Source of the DNA: Lentinus brumalis
Lineage: Eukaryota; Basidiomycota; Agaricomycetes; Polyporales; Polyporaceae
NCBI GenBank assembly: GCA_001792895.1
Contig: MARA01000003.1
Coordinates: 930,001 to 994,000, forward strand
Reading direction: 5' to 3'
Length of the DNA stretch: 64,000 nucleotides
Below, one piece after another: positions 1-11,481 of this stretch. A program made the translations under genes and the position numbers. Below the pieces are notes generated by a model. That model was not told the origin of the DNA and made no database searches. It saw nothing but the letters and a program-made list of their open reading frames with translations. Position 1 is the stretch's first letter, and every line of letters starts with the position of its first letter.

Positions 1-500
1 CAGAAGAACCACACCGCGACGCAGTCCTCCTTCGCGGCGCCTTGCGTCCGCCTCAAGGACGCCACCACCGGCAACGTGGTTGGTCTTGACTCCGGCTTGT
101 ACGTACCTCCGTTCCGTCATTTCCCGTGTTGTCATCATGAATGACATTCCGTGTGCCTGCCCCAAACAGCATGCCCGTCGACGCCAACGCGACTGACTTC
201 CCCGTCTGGAACGTCACCGTGAACGACACCGCGCCGCTCTGGTTCTACTGCCGCCAGCACAAGCCCGACGGCTCCTCCCACTGCGGCTCCGGCATGGTCT
301 TCGCCGTCAACGCCGTCGAGGACTCCCCGCGCAACTTCTCCGCGTTCAAGTCGCTCGCTGCCACCCTCAACGGCACGAACGTCACTGGTGCTACCGGCAC
401 CAATGGCTCCGGCTCGAACAACGGCGCGAGCGCCGGAAGCATGTTCAGCGTCGCGCTCTCGTTCGGCGCTGCCATCGCCGCCGCGGCTGTCCTCCTCTAA
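1..500 (+). CDS. Cupredoxin-like GPI-anchored extracellular protein (5' partial)
   Basis: The gene enters from the left edge, so the N-terminus and signal peptide are missing. Exon 1-98 joins exon 170-500 through a 71-nt GT-AG intron, with the codon TT|C restoring frame. The visible product has a cupredoxin-like core: an exposed segment with W-F-Y-C, then H-C-G-S-G-M, the usual Cys/His/Met copper-ligand arrangement of fungal serine-rich cupredoxin proteins; the first His would lie upstream of the window. After the fold comes a Ser/Gly/Asn/Thr-rich spacer with N-glycosylation sequons (NGTN, NVTG, NGSG), then a short hydrophobic Ala/Val/Leu tail ending directly at the stop, as expected for a GPI-attachment signal. 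It probably sits on the cell surface or wall. The family is abundant in basidiomycetes and its copper binding is rarely tested, so the enzymatic role is open. Confidence 0.8.
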
Positions 501-1301
501 GTCTGAATGGTTCACGGTGGACTCTGGTTGGGTTCTGCGACTTGCCGGACGGATAGATAGAAGCATGGACCGTGGACGCTACTGCTGCTGATCTTGCGTA
601 TTGGCGTTTCGGGGCGCTGCTTGCAGCGAAAGCGCTCTCTCCCCCCGACGATGCCCACGTACTATTGTTCGTATAATTGCTCCCATACCACGGTCTCGGC
701 CGTCCCGATTACCCCTTTGTTCTTTTTTTTTGTTTTGCTTGCTTGTTTTCTTCACGACACGGACATGTCACGGATCGGCCGAGCTCTCACTTCTTACTGT
801 AGCATCTTCGACGACTGGCGTGCTTGCGCGCTTTTGGGTTTCTGTAGCTTTATCCTAGGGACGAATCTACTAGCTTTTTCTGCCGCGGATGTTCCCCAGT
901 TCGGTGTGCTCGTCGGTGTGAACGCCCTAAGTTGAAATAGCTGCCACTCATGGGCCTCCTGACAGAGTCGGAGTCCCCCGTGAATGCTCTGCTGAAAAGA
1001 CAAGCTCCGAGAAGCCTTTTATTAACCGCACTCCGACAGGGGTTATTGAAACGAAAATGCATTACAAGACTACACACACAACACGCCTAAGACAGCAAGA
1101 TCTCCGTACATTGCCCACACGGACGCACACCAACGCCCCGTGGAGTCAAACGACTCGGAGCTGCACAGTAGACAATACACCAACGTCCGAGTCCGACATC
1201 CAAGGATTTGCGGGAACCGAACCGCGCGGACGTGCACGTAGGCAAGTGGAAGATGGAGCATACCAAAGATCAATGGGAGGTACCCCCGGGCACGAGGGAC
1301 A
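501..1301. other. Convergent intergenic region
   Basis: This holds the 3' flanks of the cupredoxin gene (plus) and CBF5 (minus). There are T-rich stretches near 720-750 but no open frame that looks coding on either strand. Confidence 0.6.
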
Positions 1302-3138
<1,837 letters not shown>

Positions 3139-3429
3139 CGTGGAGAACTGACTGAGACGGTTTGAGGGGCCGGTCCAAGTCTTCCGGGCGAGTGAGCCTG
3201 CAGCGAGCTCAACACTTTTGCGTTCCCACGCCGCGACTCACTCAGGTTAGGGTCTGATGCGTTCCGGGTAGCGTGGGAAGACCGGAGAAAGACCTCTCGG
3301 CTCACACCGACCCGTGAGACGATCCCATCGGAACTGTACAGTTGCTGTCCGGCGCGGATTTCGTGTGTATCGCTGTGGCAGACATCCTCAACGCCTCAAG
3401 ACTCGACGTCCACCCCCGCCTCCGTCAAG
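3139..3429. promoter_or_regulatory. Shared CBF5/RPL22 divergent promoter region
   Basis: These 291 bp separate the start codons of two divergent ribosome-related genes. I see no clear TATA box. The region must hold both promoters and both 5' UTRs, so a common control of the pair is possible but is inference. Confidence 0.5.
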
Positions 3430-3993
3430 ATGGTTAGTTAGCCCCAGTACTGCTTTGCTGAGTTATCTTCTCAGTAGGCTAATCTGGGTTTCCCTCTCTT
3501 CTCTGTTTCTCTTAGCCCAAGGCCGCCTCCGGAAAGTCTGCTGCTGCTAAGCACAAGTTCGTCATCGACTACTCGCGCCCTGCGAGTGACGGTGTCTTTG
3601 ACGGTGCGGGCTTCGAGAAGTTCTTGCACGACCGCATCAAGGTCGATGGCAAGACCGGCCAGCTCGGCGAGAACGTGAAGATCCACAGGGATGGTGCGTT
3701 TCCGTACACATACGGCTCCTCGACTAGCTGCTGAACTCGAGTATGTTCCAGGTGACACTAAGATTACCGTGACCTCGAGCATCCCCCTCTCCAAGCGGTA
3801 CCTCAAGTACCTCACCAAAAAGTTCCTCAAGAAGAACTCCCTGCGTGACTGGATCCGGTATGTCCTAGCGAAGCCATGTGTCCGCATCCAGAGGTCCTCA
3901 CCGCAATCCTATAGCGTTGTTGCTGCATCCAAGGATGCCTACCAGCTCCGCTTCTACAACATCCAGGCCGACGAGGCTGAGGAGGAGGACTGA
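3430..3993 (+). CDS. RPL22: 60S ribosomal protein L22 (eL22)
   Basis: This is a structural protein of the large cytoplasmic ribosomal subunit. Four exons fit exactly: 3430-3432 (only the ATG), 3516-3693, 3752-3857 and 3915-3993. They total 366 nt and encode 121 residues, the usual eL22 length. Recognisable segments include [16 protein letters not shown] near the N-terminus, [20 protein letters not shown] in the middle, and [20 protein letters not shown] before an acidic tail ending EEED. The first intron follows the initiator ATG directly, so nothing but the start codon is in the first coding exon; RPS28 in this window has the same design. The promoter is shared with CBF5. Confidence 0.97.
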
Positions 3994-4094
3994 GCGTATT
4001 TCCTTTACGGCTCACGCATATGTTGTAGGCTAGCATATCATCATTTCATACATATGTCCCACATGCTTTGCTATTGCTCTCGAATGCATTTCTC

Positions 4095-4445
4095 ACTGAT
4101 GCTGAAGCTGCCGTTCACTGTCCCGAATCATCGTCAAAGCGAATTGTTCCAGCGCGATTGCGATTTTGAGTGGTCCTGATTGGACTTGCGCTGCGAGGAC
4201 GAAGCTCAGATGAGGCTTGTGCTTGAGTCGATGCTCGCTTTGGGCGGTATGAGGAAGCGGCCTGGGACCTTGCAGTCGATGAATACAATCTGACCTCTGC
4301 GTCGCCACAAAACAGGAGCCCCTTGAAGTTGACCGAGGACAGGTGAACGAGGCAAGTTGGTTGCTGCCAATGGTCCGCATCTCTCCCGTGAGCGGATCGA
4401 CAGAGAAAACATTCAGGTACACCCCAGCGGCCAGCCCAGCGAACT
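4095..4445 (-). pseudogene. Decayed duplicate of the DEAH helicase C-terminal tail
   Basis: This stretch repeats, in the same orientation and with heavy decay, the 3' end of the DEAH helicase gene at about 11,560-12,100. Nearly identical DNA blocks include gatgctcgctttgggc (4232 and 11,667 regions), ctctgcgtcgccacaaa, aagttgaccgaggac and ggtccgcatctctccc. At protein level VDPLTGEMRTIGSNQ here matches VDPLKGEMRTIGNNQ there, and PPKASI matches SPKASI, but the matching pieces fall in different frames. The copy has lost at least two internal segments relative to the parent (about 11,713-11,782 and 11,822-11,965). No start, helicase core or intact frame remains, so it cannot encode a helicase. It lies immediately downstream of DAM1. 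Confidence 0.82.
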
Positions 4446-4544
4446 GCAAAAATATTGCAGTCAATTCAATACAGGCGCGTCGCTTGAGCACAGAGACAAG
4501 CAGAGACGGATACCAAATACAGTGACGATATGGATACAGGGGTA

Positions 4545-5582
4545 TCATTGAGGAAGTCCGTTCCAGTGATACAAAACAGCTCCCTGACGGCCGTGTCAGC
4601 ACGTTGCAGAGGGTAGCGCATAGATGCGGTCACTTACGGTACGGTTGTCCTTCCGTACGATCTTCCGATTGACGAGAGCGATCAGACACTTGTTCACCCT
4701 TGCTTGGTTCAGATCTGGGGGCTTGACGAACGCGACAACTGTATGAAAAGCCCTGTTCGAGCATGCTCGCGTACAACAGACAGGATGGAAGGACATACTA
4801 CTGAACCCCTCCCCAGGATTGTCCAAGAACTTCTCAATCACCGCCTCGATGTGGCGGCGCAGATTCGGGTCATCTCCTCTGAACTCGAGCGGGAGTCCGG
4901 CGAGTATGCGCTCCAGTTCCAGCCCACGCTCCCGCTTCTCCTTTGCAGTCATCTTCGGTTTTCCTCCTTTCTTCTTCACCACTCCCGGCTTCGATTTAGT
5001 GGCACGTGCGGAGTTAGCGATAATGGTTGTCTCCGTCGGGCTATCCGTTGGGGATAGGGCAGAGCGTTCGGTGTTGTTCGGTTGTGGTGGCGTAGGGGGT
5101 CGGCGAGCCGCCTCCTCAGCGGCGCGCATGGCTTCTAGTGCTGCGCGAGCATCCTCCTCTGCATATACAGTTATCTCTCGTTACGCGTCCGGGTGCGAGT
5201 GGACAGCCATACCTGCTCGTCGTGCCGCAAGCTGGAAGGACGCATCCGTCGGTGCCTATCAGGGCGTACCAACCTCAGTTCGCGGAAGTGCTCGATACAG
5301 ATCCAAGCGCACCTGTGGCCAGTCCGTGGTCAACGCGTTCATGTTCATCACGTACAGATAGCTTGCAAAACTCTCGTTAAACGTGGCCAGCGCGTTATCC
5401 AAGTTTCGCAGCCCCTCGACGTTGGTTTGGAGCGCCTCTGCCTCGTCGATGAGCTCTGCGAGCGCGGGTTCCAGGAAACCCAGACCATGGGGCGCATCGG
5501 GATATGCTCCAGAGCGCGACAATCGAAAGAGAGAGCCTTGTGAAAGACGGCGGAGGGGTGTCTGTGGTGGATTCGGAGGCAT
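4545..5582 (-). CDS. DAM1: DASH complex subunit Dam1
   Basis: Dam1 is a subunit of the DASH ring that couples kinetochores to microtubules. The start at 5582 opens with MPPNPPQTPLRRLSQGSL, and the first exon (5313-5582) carries the Dam1 signature segment ending FLEPALAELIDEAEALQ, then NLDNALATFNESFASYLYV. Exon 2 is 5213-5255. Exon 3 begins at 5158 and contains a Pro/Ser-rich linker, a KKKGGKPKMTAKEKRER basic stretch and a segment with LPLEFRGDDPNLRRHIEAVIE. Two further short introns lead to VKPPDLNQARVNKCLIALVN, then RKIVRKDNRTGAVLYHWNGL and the stop at 4545. That last part resembles a small helix-turn-helix or winged-helix unit, which is my inference. The basic segment may be a spindle-kinase target. 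It is divergent from ORC3 with only 137 bp between start codons. Confidence 0.85.
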
Positions 5583-5719
5583 GGAGGTGAAGTAGTAACG
5601 ATGAGGAAGGCGCCGGGCAAGACGCGTCGGTGGCGCTGAGCGCGTCGAAACGCGTCTTCGACTTCCTCTGCCACAAACCACATTCGCCTTCGGTCTCGCA
5701 ATCGCCCTTGGAAGCAGAG
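5583..5719. promoter_or_regulatory. DAM1/ORC3 bidirectional promoter with two MCB boxes
   Basis: The whole intergenic space between these divergent cell-cycle genes is 137 bp. It contains two exact ACGCGT hexamers at 5622-5627 and 5650-5655, set as an inverted pair (GACGCGT ... ACGCGTC), plus a GCGCGTCGAAA stretch between them. ACGCGT is the MluI cell-cycle box bound by MBF-type factors (Mbp1/Swi6, or Res/Cdc10 in fission yeast) at G1/S genes. Binding in this organism is inferred. Confidence 0.75.
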
Positions 5720-8463
5720 ATGAAGGAATTGGACGACCCTTCAAAGGTATGCAGTTTCCAGTAAGGAAGCAGCACGCTAGGTCTCACCCTCTTGTCAGGC
5801 ATGCATATACATACCTCCCGGACAAATCGGTTAGTATCTACCCGGTGGGCTCCACGAAGACCGTGTTTAAGTCGTGGTTCTAGGAGATGAAGAGAACCAG
5901 ATGTCTGTCGACGTCGAGGAGGAGGATGACGGGTACGAGTCAAGGATGCGAGCGTACAACGCTGCTTGGCAGAAGTGTCTAGATCGTGTTCGGGTGAGTC
6001 TGCTCGACTTCAAGCCATCGATCTGTGGTCCTCAACGATGGCTTAGAGCATCCTCAAAGCACTGAATGCGTCAGTAGTTGAAAACGTGGTCGAATCAATA
6101 TCGGGCGCATATGAGGACATTCTCCCTGGGCTTCCATATCCCGAACTTCCAGTTGTCGCGCTTTACGGTATGTCTCCGTCAATCAGCTCGAGCTACCGTG
6201 TCTTATGGATCGCTCGCCTGAAGGGGCTACCAGCGCGCTGCTAGAAGACCTCATGTATCACATCGAGAGCTCCCAGTCGTCAGAGAACGACTCTGGGCAC
6301 CGTCCAAACCACCCTACTATTCAAGTTCACCTATATCCTCCTGAATGTTCGAACATCCCGAACATGATGAGAGCTTTGGTGACGAGTTTTGTGGATAGGA
6401 ACTGTGAGTACGCAACACCGAGTGCTGGAATGCAAGCTGACTTGCATACCCAGCTAGCAGCAAGCGCAAGGCGACGTCGCTCGCTAGCTACGACATCAAC
6501 CTCCTGCGCGCCTGGTACACAGCGCAGGAATCTCGACCGAGACTTGCCGTGTTCCTTCATGAGTTCGAAAAGTTCGACGCGAGCGTGATCAAAGACGTAT
6601 TGTACATTTGCAGGTGCGTGTCCACTCATAACGGTATATGCGTCAGTCTGATGACGTCTCCGGTAGCATGCATGTACCCCACCTCCCTCTAGTATTCGTG
6701 CTCGTAATGGCGTCTCCACCGACGCCGTCTTACCTACACTCTGCGTATCCGCGATCGACGCTGGCATTGCTCAGAGTCCGGCAGGTGTTGGCTCCCACCG
6801 GACTGGCAACTGTGAACGAAGTGCTGACCAAGGTAGGCCTTGCGCCTATCGCCACCTGCTGCCTCACTGACGATCATCGACCCAGACTTTCTTCGAGGCC
6901 AATTTTGAGCCCGATGTCATGCCTGGCCCTGGTGCACTTGAATATATCGTTGATTTCGCCAGCCGGCATAACGCCTCTCCAGATGCCTTGTTGACCATGC
7001 TCCAGGTGAGCTACACTCATATGCGATCGGTGTTCCATGCACTGACAAGAGTTGTCTCAGCTCGTGCACATGAAACATTTCACGCTTCCCCTAAGCATCT
7101 TCGTCCATGATAGTTTACTCGGGGAGTCATCTCCACGCAACGCCGAACGCGTCTTGGGATCTTCGCCAGCCTTCCACTCTGTCGCAGATGCACTTCACGC
7201 CCACCTTCTGGCATCGTCAGCCGATACTCGACCACAGACTGCCACCCAAGTACTGGACTACGTGACTACCGCGCGGGCGGTGTTCCACAGGGCCGCACGC
7301 CGTATGCGAGTGGCGTTCACTATCGCCCGCATCGCAGAACGCGTCGCGTTGGGCGAGTCGTCGAACATGTTACTCGGTGAGAGATCTGCGGAGGGGCGTG
7401 CCGCTCGGCTGGATGGTTTGACAATGCTAGGCGCTGTTTTAAGGGGGCAGGCTCACTCGCAAGTCCGCTATGTGTGTATGGCAGTCAGGTGCGACCATTC
7501 CGTAATGAATGACTGGCCTTTCTGCTCACTTACCGTTTAGAAAACTCTCTGCCGGCAAGTTACACACCTTGGTGCAAGAGCTGCACGCGTTCTTGTACGG
7601 TCTAGCAAATCCAGCTATCCGGAGAGACGAAGAAGATGCGCGTCTTTGGATCGTGAAGACACTTAACGAGTGTCCGCAGGATGCCGAGGATGAGCAAGAC
7701 CCGGATGCCACAATAGTGCAAGACGCAACAACCAAAGAGCTCGCGAAGAGCGTGGGCGATTGGTTACAGGAGTACATCGTGTAAGTGAAGTCTCGGCCAT
7801 GCAACGACTGCGAACTGAGCGTGGTGCGATAGATCGCGTCTAATACGCCTCGACGAGTGTACCCTCTGGGACATCTGGTACACGGGAGCGTCGCCATTCC
7901 CCTCGGAGCTCATCAATCCTGCGCCCCGCCCAACTGTCATCGCTGCGCTTTTGCATCCCGAGGACTTTATTCGTGCCCACGGCAACCTTGCGGGAGCATC
8001 TGTCACCAAAGAGGACTTGACAGAAGACCCGGAGTTGTGGGAGCTGCCGGACACGAGCATCGCGTTCAGGCGATACGTAGATGCTGGGCGCATGGTCAAC
8101 GTGTTCGACTGGTTCGAGTCATTCGCTGTTGTCCTTGATGACCAGCGGAAGCACCTGAAGCGCCGCGCAGCTGCAAATTGTCATTCGACTCCCGTGCGTA
8201 CGAATGGCAAAGGGAAGCGGGCACGCGGGAGCTCGAAGGGTAAGGGGAAAGGGCGGGCTTCGAAGGGCGACTCAACACATGAGGAGGATGGCGAGGAGAG
8301 CTCGGAGGAGTCTATGGACGAAGAAGAGGAGGAGCAGTGGAAGAATGAGGTGCAGGCGCGCTTCATTCGCGCGCTGCACGAGCTGGATTTCATGGGCTTC
8401 GTGAAGCATACGGGGAGAAAACCAGACCATGTTATCCGCACGATCTATGATGTCCCTGACTAG
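5720..8463 (+). CDS. ORC3: Origin recognition complex subunit 3
   Basis: ORC3 is a structural AAA+-like subunit of the complex that marks replication origins and loads MCM. The start at 5720 gives MKELDDPSK; the next two short exons join to ..YIPPGQIGDEENQMSVD, and all junctions keep frame. Recognisable stretches are SISGAYEDILPGLPYPELPV (about 6090-6165), the AAA-like core with LYPPECSNIPNMMRALV (6330-6390), a RLAVFLHEFEKFD segment (about 6540-6580) and an HFTLPLSIFVHDSLL helix (about 7075-7120). The C-terminal region has ALLHPEDFIRAHG and, before the stop, ALHELDFMGFVKHTGRK, the conserved winged-helix end of Orc3. A basic then acidic low-complexity insert (GKGKRARGSSKGKGKGR, then EEDGEESSEESMDEEEEE) lies at about 8200-8340. 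It has about eight short introns. It shares a promoter with DAM1. Confidence 0.92.
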
Positions 8464-8845
8464 TTGTGTTGTAGGTACCCTTCTTGTACTCCGTGTCAAC
8501 TCTCTGTGTGCTCATACCTAGACTTTATGCTGGGTTTCATTCCGAACTCGCTCTATGTAGCACGGCGGCCAAATGCGGTAACCCAGGCGCTCGATAACAC
8601 GATTTTCCCGAGGCGGCCCGTAGATCAGTCGAGCATCGTGAGGACTGTAAGAGGACTTGCGGATCTCATCAACTACTGCTCCCTGCGCGCTCCTGGGTTT
8701 TGGGCCCTCAAATCGGAGAGACTCGTGGAGGAATCTGAAACTAGCGTTGTATATCAATCAGGTCGGGTATGAGGTCTGTCCTTCAAGTCGAGGTAACTCA
8801 CATCGTTCTCACTTCTCAGCACTCGGTATAATTACAAGCATAACC
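8464..8845 (+). other. Tandem intergenic region with decarboxylase promoter
   Basis: This contains the ORC3 3' flank and the promoter of the decarboxylase. A TATAAT-like run lies just before the decarboxylase start (about 8827-8832). A frame at 8518-8757 has no recognisable content and I do not call it. Confidence 0.5.
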
Positions 8846-10882
8846 ATGGATATTGAAGCGTATGTCGTCCATGTCTGTCACAAATCCCGAGTTAATGTGG
8901 TCCTCGCCTAGGTTCCGCAAGGCTGGCTACCAAGCCATTGACAGAATTTGCGATTACTACGCCTCCTTGCAGCAGCGGCCCGTCGTTTCTCAGGTCCAAC
9001 CAGGGTATCTCATAGATGCTCTTCCATGTGAGATGCTTGTTCCTCCGTAGAGACGATTGCTCAACTGTGATAGCGACCGCTCCCGAACGCGGGGAACAGT
9101 TCGACTCTATCGCTGATGACTTCCAGAAACTCATCCTTCCAGGTGAGACGGAACCTGTATAAAGCTTGCATCATGATATCGACTGCTCCTAGGTATCACA
9201 CATTGGCAGCACCCGAATTTCTTCGCTTACTTCCCGACCGCCAGTACCTTTGAGGGTTTGCTGGGAGATCTCTACTCATCTAGCGTAGCGAACCCGACGT
9301 TCAGCGTAAGTTCATACAAGTCTCAGTCGGTACGAGCGCGCTCACGTCCACGCTTTTCTAGTGGCTTGCTAGCCCCGCCTGCACGGAACTGGAGCAGGTT
9401 GTGATGGACTGGGGCGCGAAGCTCTTCGGACTCGGCGACCACTTCCAGAACAAATCAGGAGTTGGGGGAGGTGTCATCCAGGTAACATCTATCATGTTAT
9501 TTGCTCCCGACTAGTCCCTCAGTGGCTCCCACAGACGACCGCCTCAGAAGGACTGATCGTGATCTGTGTCGCAGCACGGGCTAGGTATATTCGCGAGCAC
9601 CCAGACGCCAAGCTCGAGGACCTTGTCATATATACCACAACTCAGACCCACTCTCTCGGCGTGAAAGCAGGTCTCGTGCTGGGCCTGAAGGTCCGTGCCC
9701 TTGAGGTAAAGAAGGAGAATGAGTATGGACTCAGGGGTGAAGAATTGCATGCGGCTCTGGAGGAGGACCATGCGCGGGGAAGGCGGCCCTTCATTGTCGG
9801 TGAGCTTCTTCCAGATCGTCCGGGAGCGGTATGAGTCTCTGACATGGCCTCGTAGTTGCGACCGTTGGGACGACTAACTCGGGAGCGATCGATCACATCG
9901 AGGAACTGGGCGAAGTATGTGAGTGCAAACATTGAATGCGTATTTAAACGTGTTCTGACGGCCACATTTTTAGTGAAGGGTTACCCGTCCATCTGGTATC
10001 ATGTCGATGCGGCTTGGGCGGGTGTCGCGCTCGCCTGTCCTGAGTTCCGACCGTTGGAGAAGCTCGATGCCATCAACCAGCATGCCGAGTCCTTCTGCAC
10101 AAACTTCCACAAGGTATGTATCGACAGACACCCTTCTCACCGCCTGGCTCTCAAGCTTACTCATCTCATCCGTAAGTGGGGCCTGGTGAACTTCGACGCC
10201 TCCGGGCTTTGGGTACGGAACAGGAGAGACCTGATCGACGCGCTCGACGTGACGCCCGAATATTTGCGAACGAAGCAGCACGATGCCGGTCAGTTCATGC
10301 ATCCATCAATCATTCCTCTACTGATGATGGATGCTTCATAGGCCTCGTCGTGGACTACCGAAACTGGCACCTCGGCCTTGGCCGTCGGTTCCGCTCGCTC
10401 AAGATCTGGTTTGTCCTGCGCAGTTACGGCGTCGAGGGATTCCAAGCCCACATTCGCAAGGTCCGTGCGCTCCCTTCCAATCGCCATACATAACTGACCT
10501 CTCCTTGATATATCAGGGCGTCGAGTTGAACGAGCACTTCGCTTCACTCGTGCGCGGGTCACGCGATTTCGAGCTAGTCACAACGCCCTCCCTCGCGCTC
10601 TCAGTCTTCCGCCTCAAGCTTCCCTCCACATCGGTCCCGTCTCCGGACAGCGCCGAGAGCCTCGCAGCGTCCAACGATCTCAATCGCGCGCTGAACCTGC
10701 GTGTGTCCGCTCATAACGACAAGCTCTTCATCACGCAGACGATGCTGAACGGCATGATCTGCTTGCGCTTCGCCATTGGGGCCCAGAGGACTGAAAAGGA
10801 ACACGTCGATCGTGCATGGGACTTGATCAAGCAGTGCGCAAAGGAGGTAGTAGAGGAACGGACCAGGGATCGTCAATCATAG
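8846..10882 (+). CDS. Aromatic-L-amino-acid decarboxylase (PLP-dependent, group II)
   Basis: This enzyme removes the alpha-carboxyl group from an aromatic amino acid (tryptophan, tyrosine, phenylalanine or DOPA) to give the amine. It starts at 8846 (MDIEA, then a 52-nt intron to [20 protein letters not shown]). Motifs in order: [20 protein letters not shown] (substrate side), an active-site THS within [37 protein letters not shown] (the PLP-ring Asp) and [17 protein letters not shown] with the Schiff-base Lys; an intron falls directly after that Lys. The mobile-loop tyrosine needed for decarboxylation is present ([13 protein letters not shown]), which argues against an acetaldehyde-synthase activity. 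The C-terminal domain has [17 protein letters not shown]. It has many short introns. No secondary-metabolism cluster is visible around it, and substrate preference cannot be told from sequence. Confidence 0.93.
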
Positions 10883-11481
10883 ACCTGCCGCACAACGGGA
10901 GTATGCATAGACACGACACTGCACTACTGTAGGGAACCCAGTCGTCAACATCCCTTGATGACCTCTCACTAGTCACCGCTCAGACTGCGAGTCTCTTGGC
11001 AGAACTATCTGCACATGGGGTGGTCGCCTGGCACGAAGAGTCCCATCATGATGAATGTGTGCAGTCTGTCAGGCTTATTGGTGCCCTCTGGATCCACCAA
11101 CTGGTCTTCCCGCCGCTGTTCCTGCCTCTGCGTGCTTCTCTCGTCGGGCCAGTCCACTCAGAGAAGTCAGAGTCCAACTCAACGAATTGCTCACGCTTGC
11201 GCAGTCTGTGCCACTGGGTGGTCATGTATTTCGGTGTACCACTTGCGTCTGCATCAAAGACACTCCTTCTTCACCCTCACAACCTTCGTTCTGATGGTTT
11301 CCATAACCGCAACCGCATCCATGCCCACCGAATCCTCAGGCGCGGTCGCTCGAATTATATATGACCTCTGTCACCGACCGATCGGCAATCAAGTCACGTT
11401 CACGAAGAAAACACATATTAACGGCTACAGATCGCTACAGAGGTCTAAGAGATACATGGCAGACTAGTGTAAGTGTGGCAT
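10883..11481. other. Convergent intergenic region
   Basis: These 599 bp lie between the 3' ends of the decarboxylase (plus) and the DEAH helicase (minus). Open frames on the plus strand have no recognisable domain or splice support. I see no RNA gene. Confidence 0.5.
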
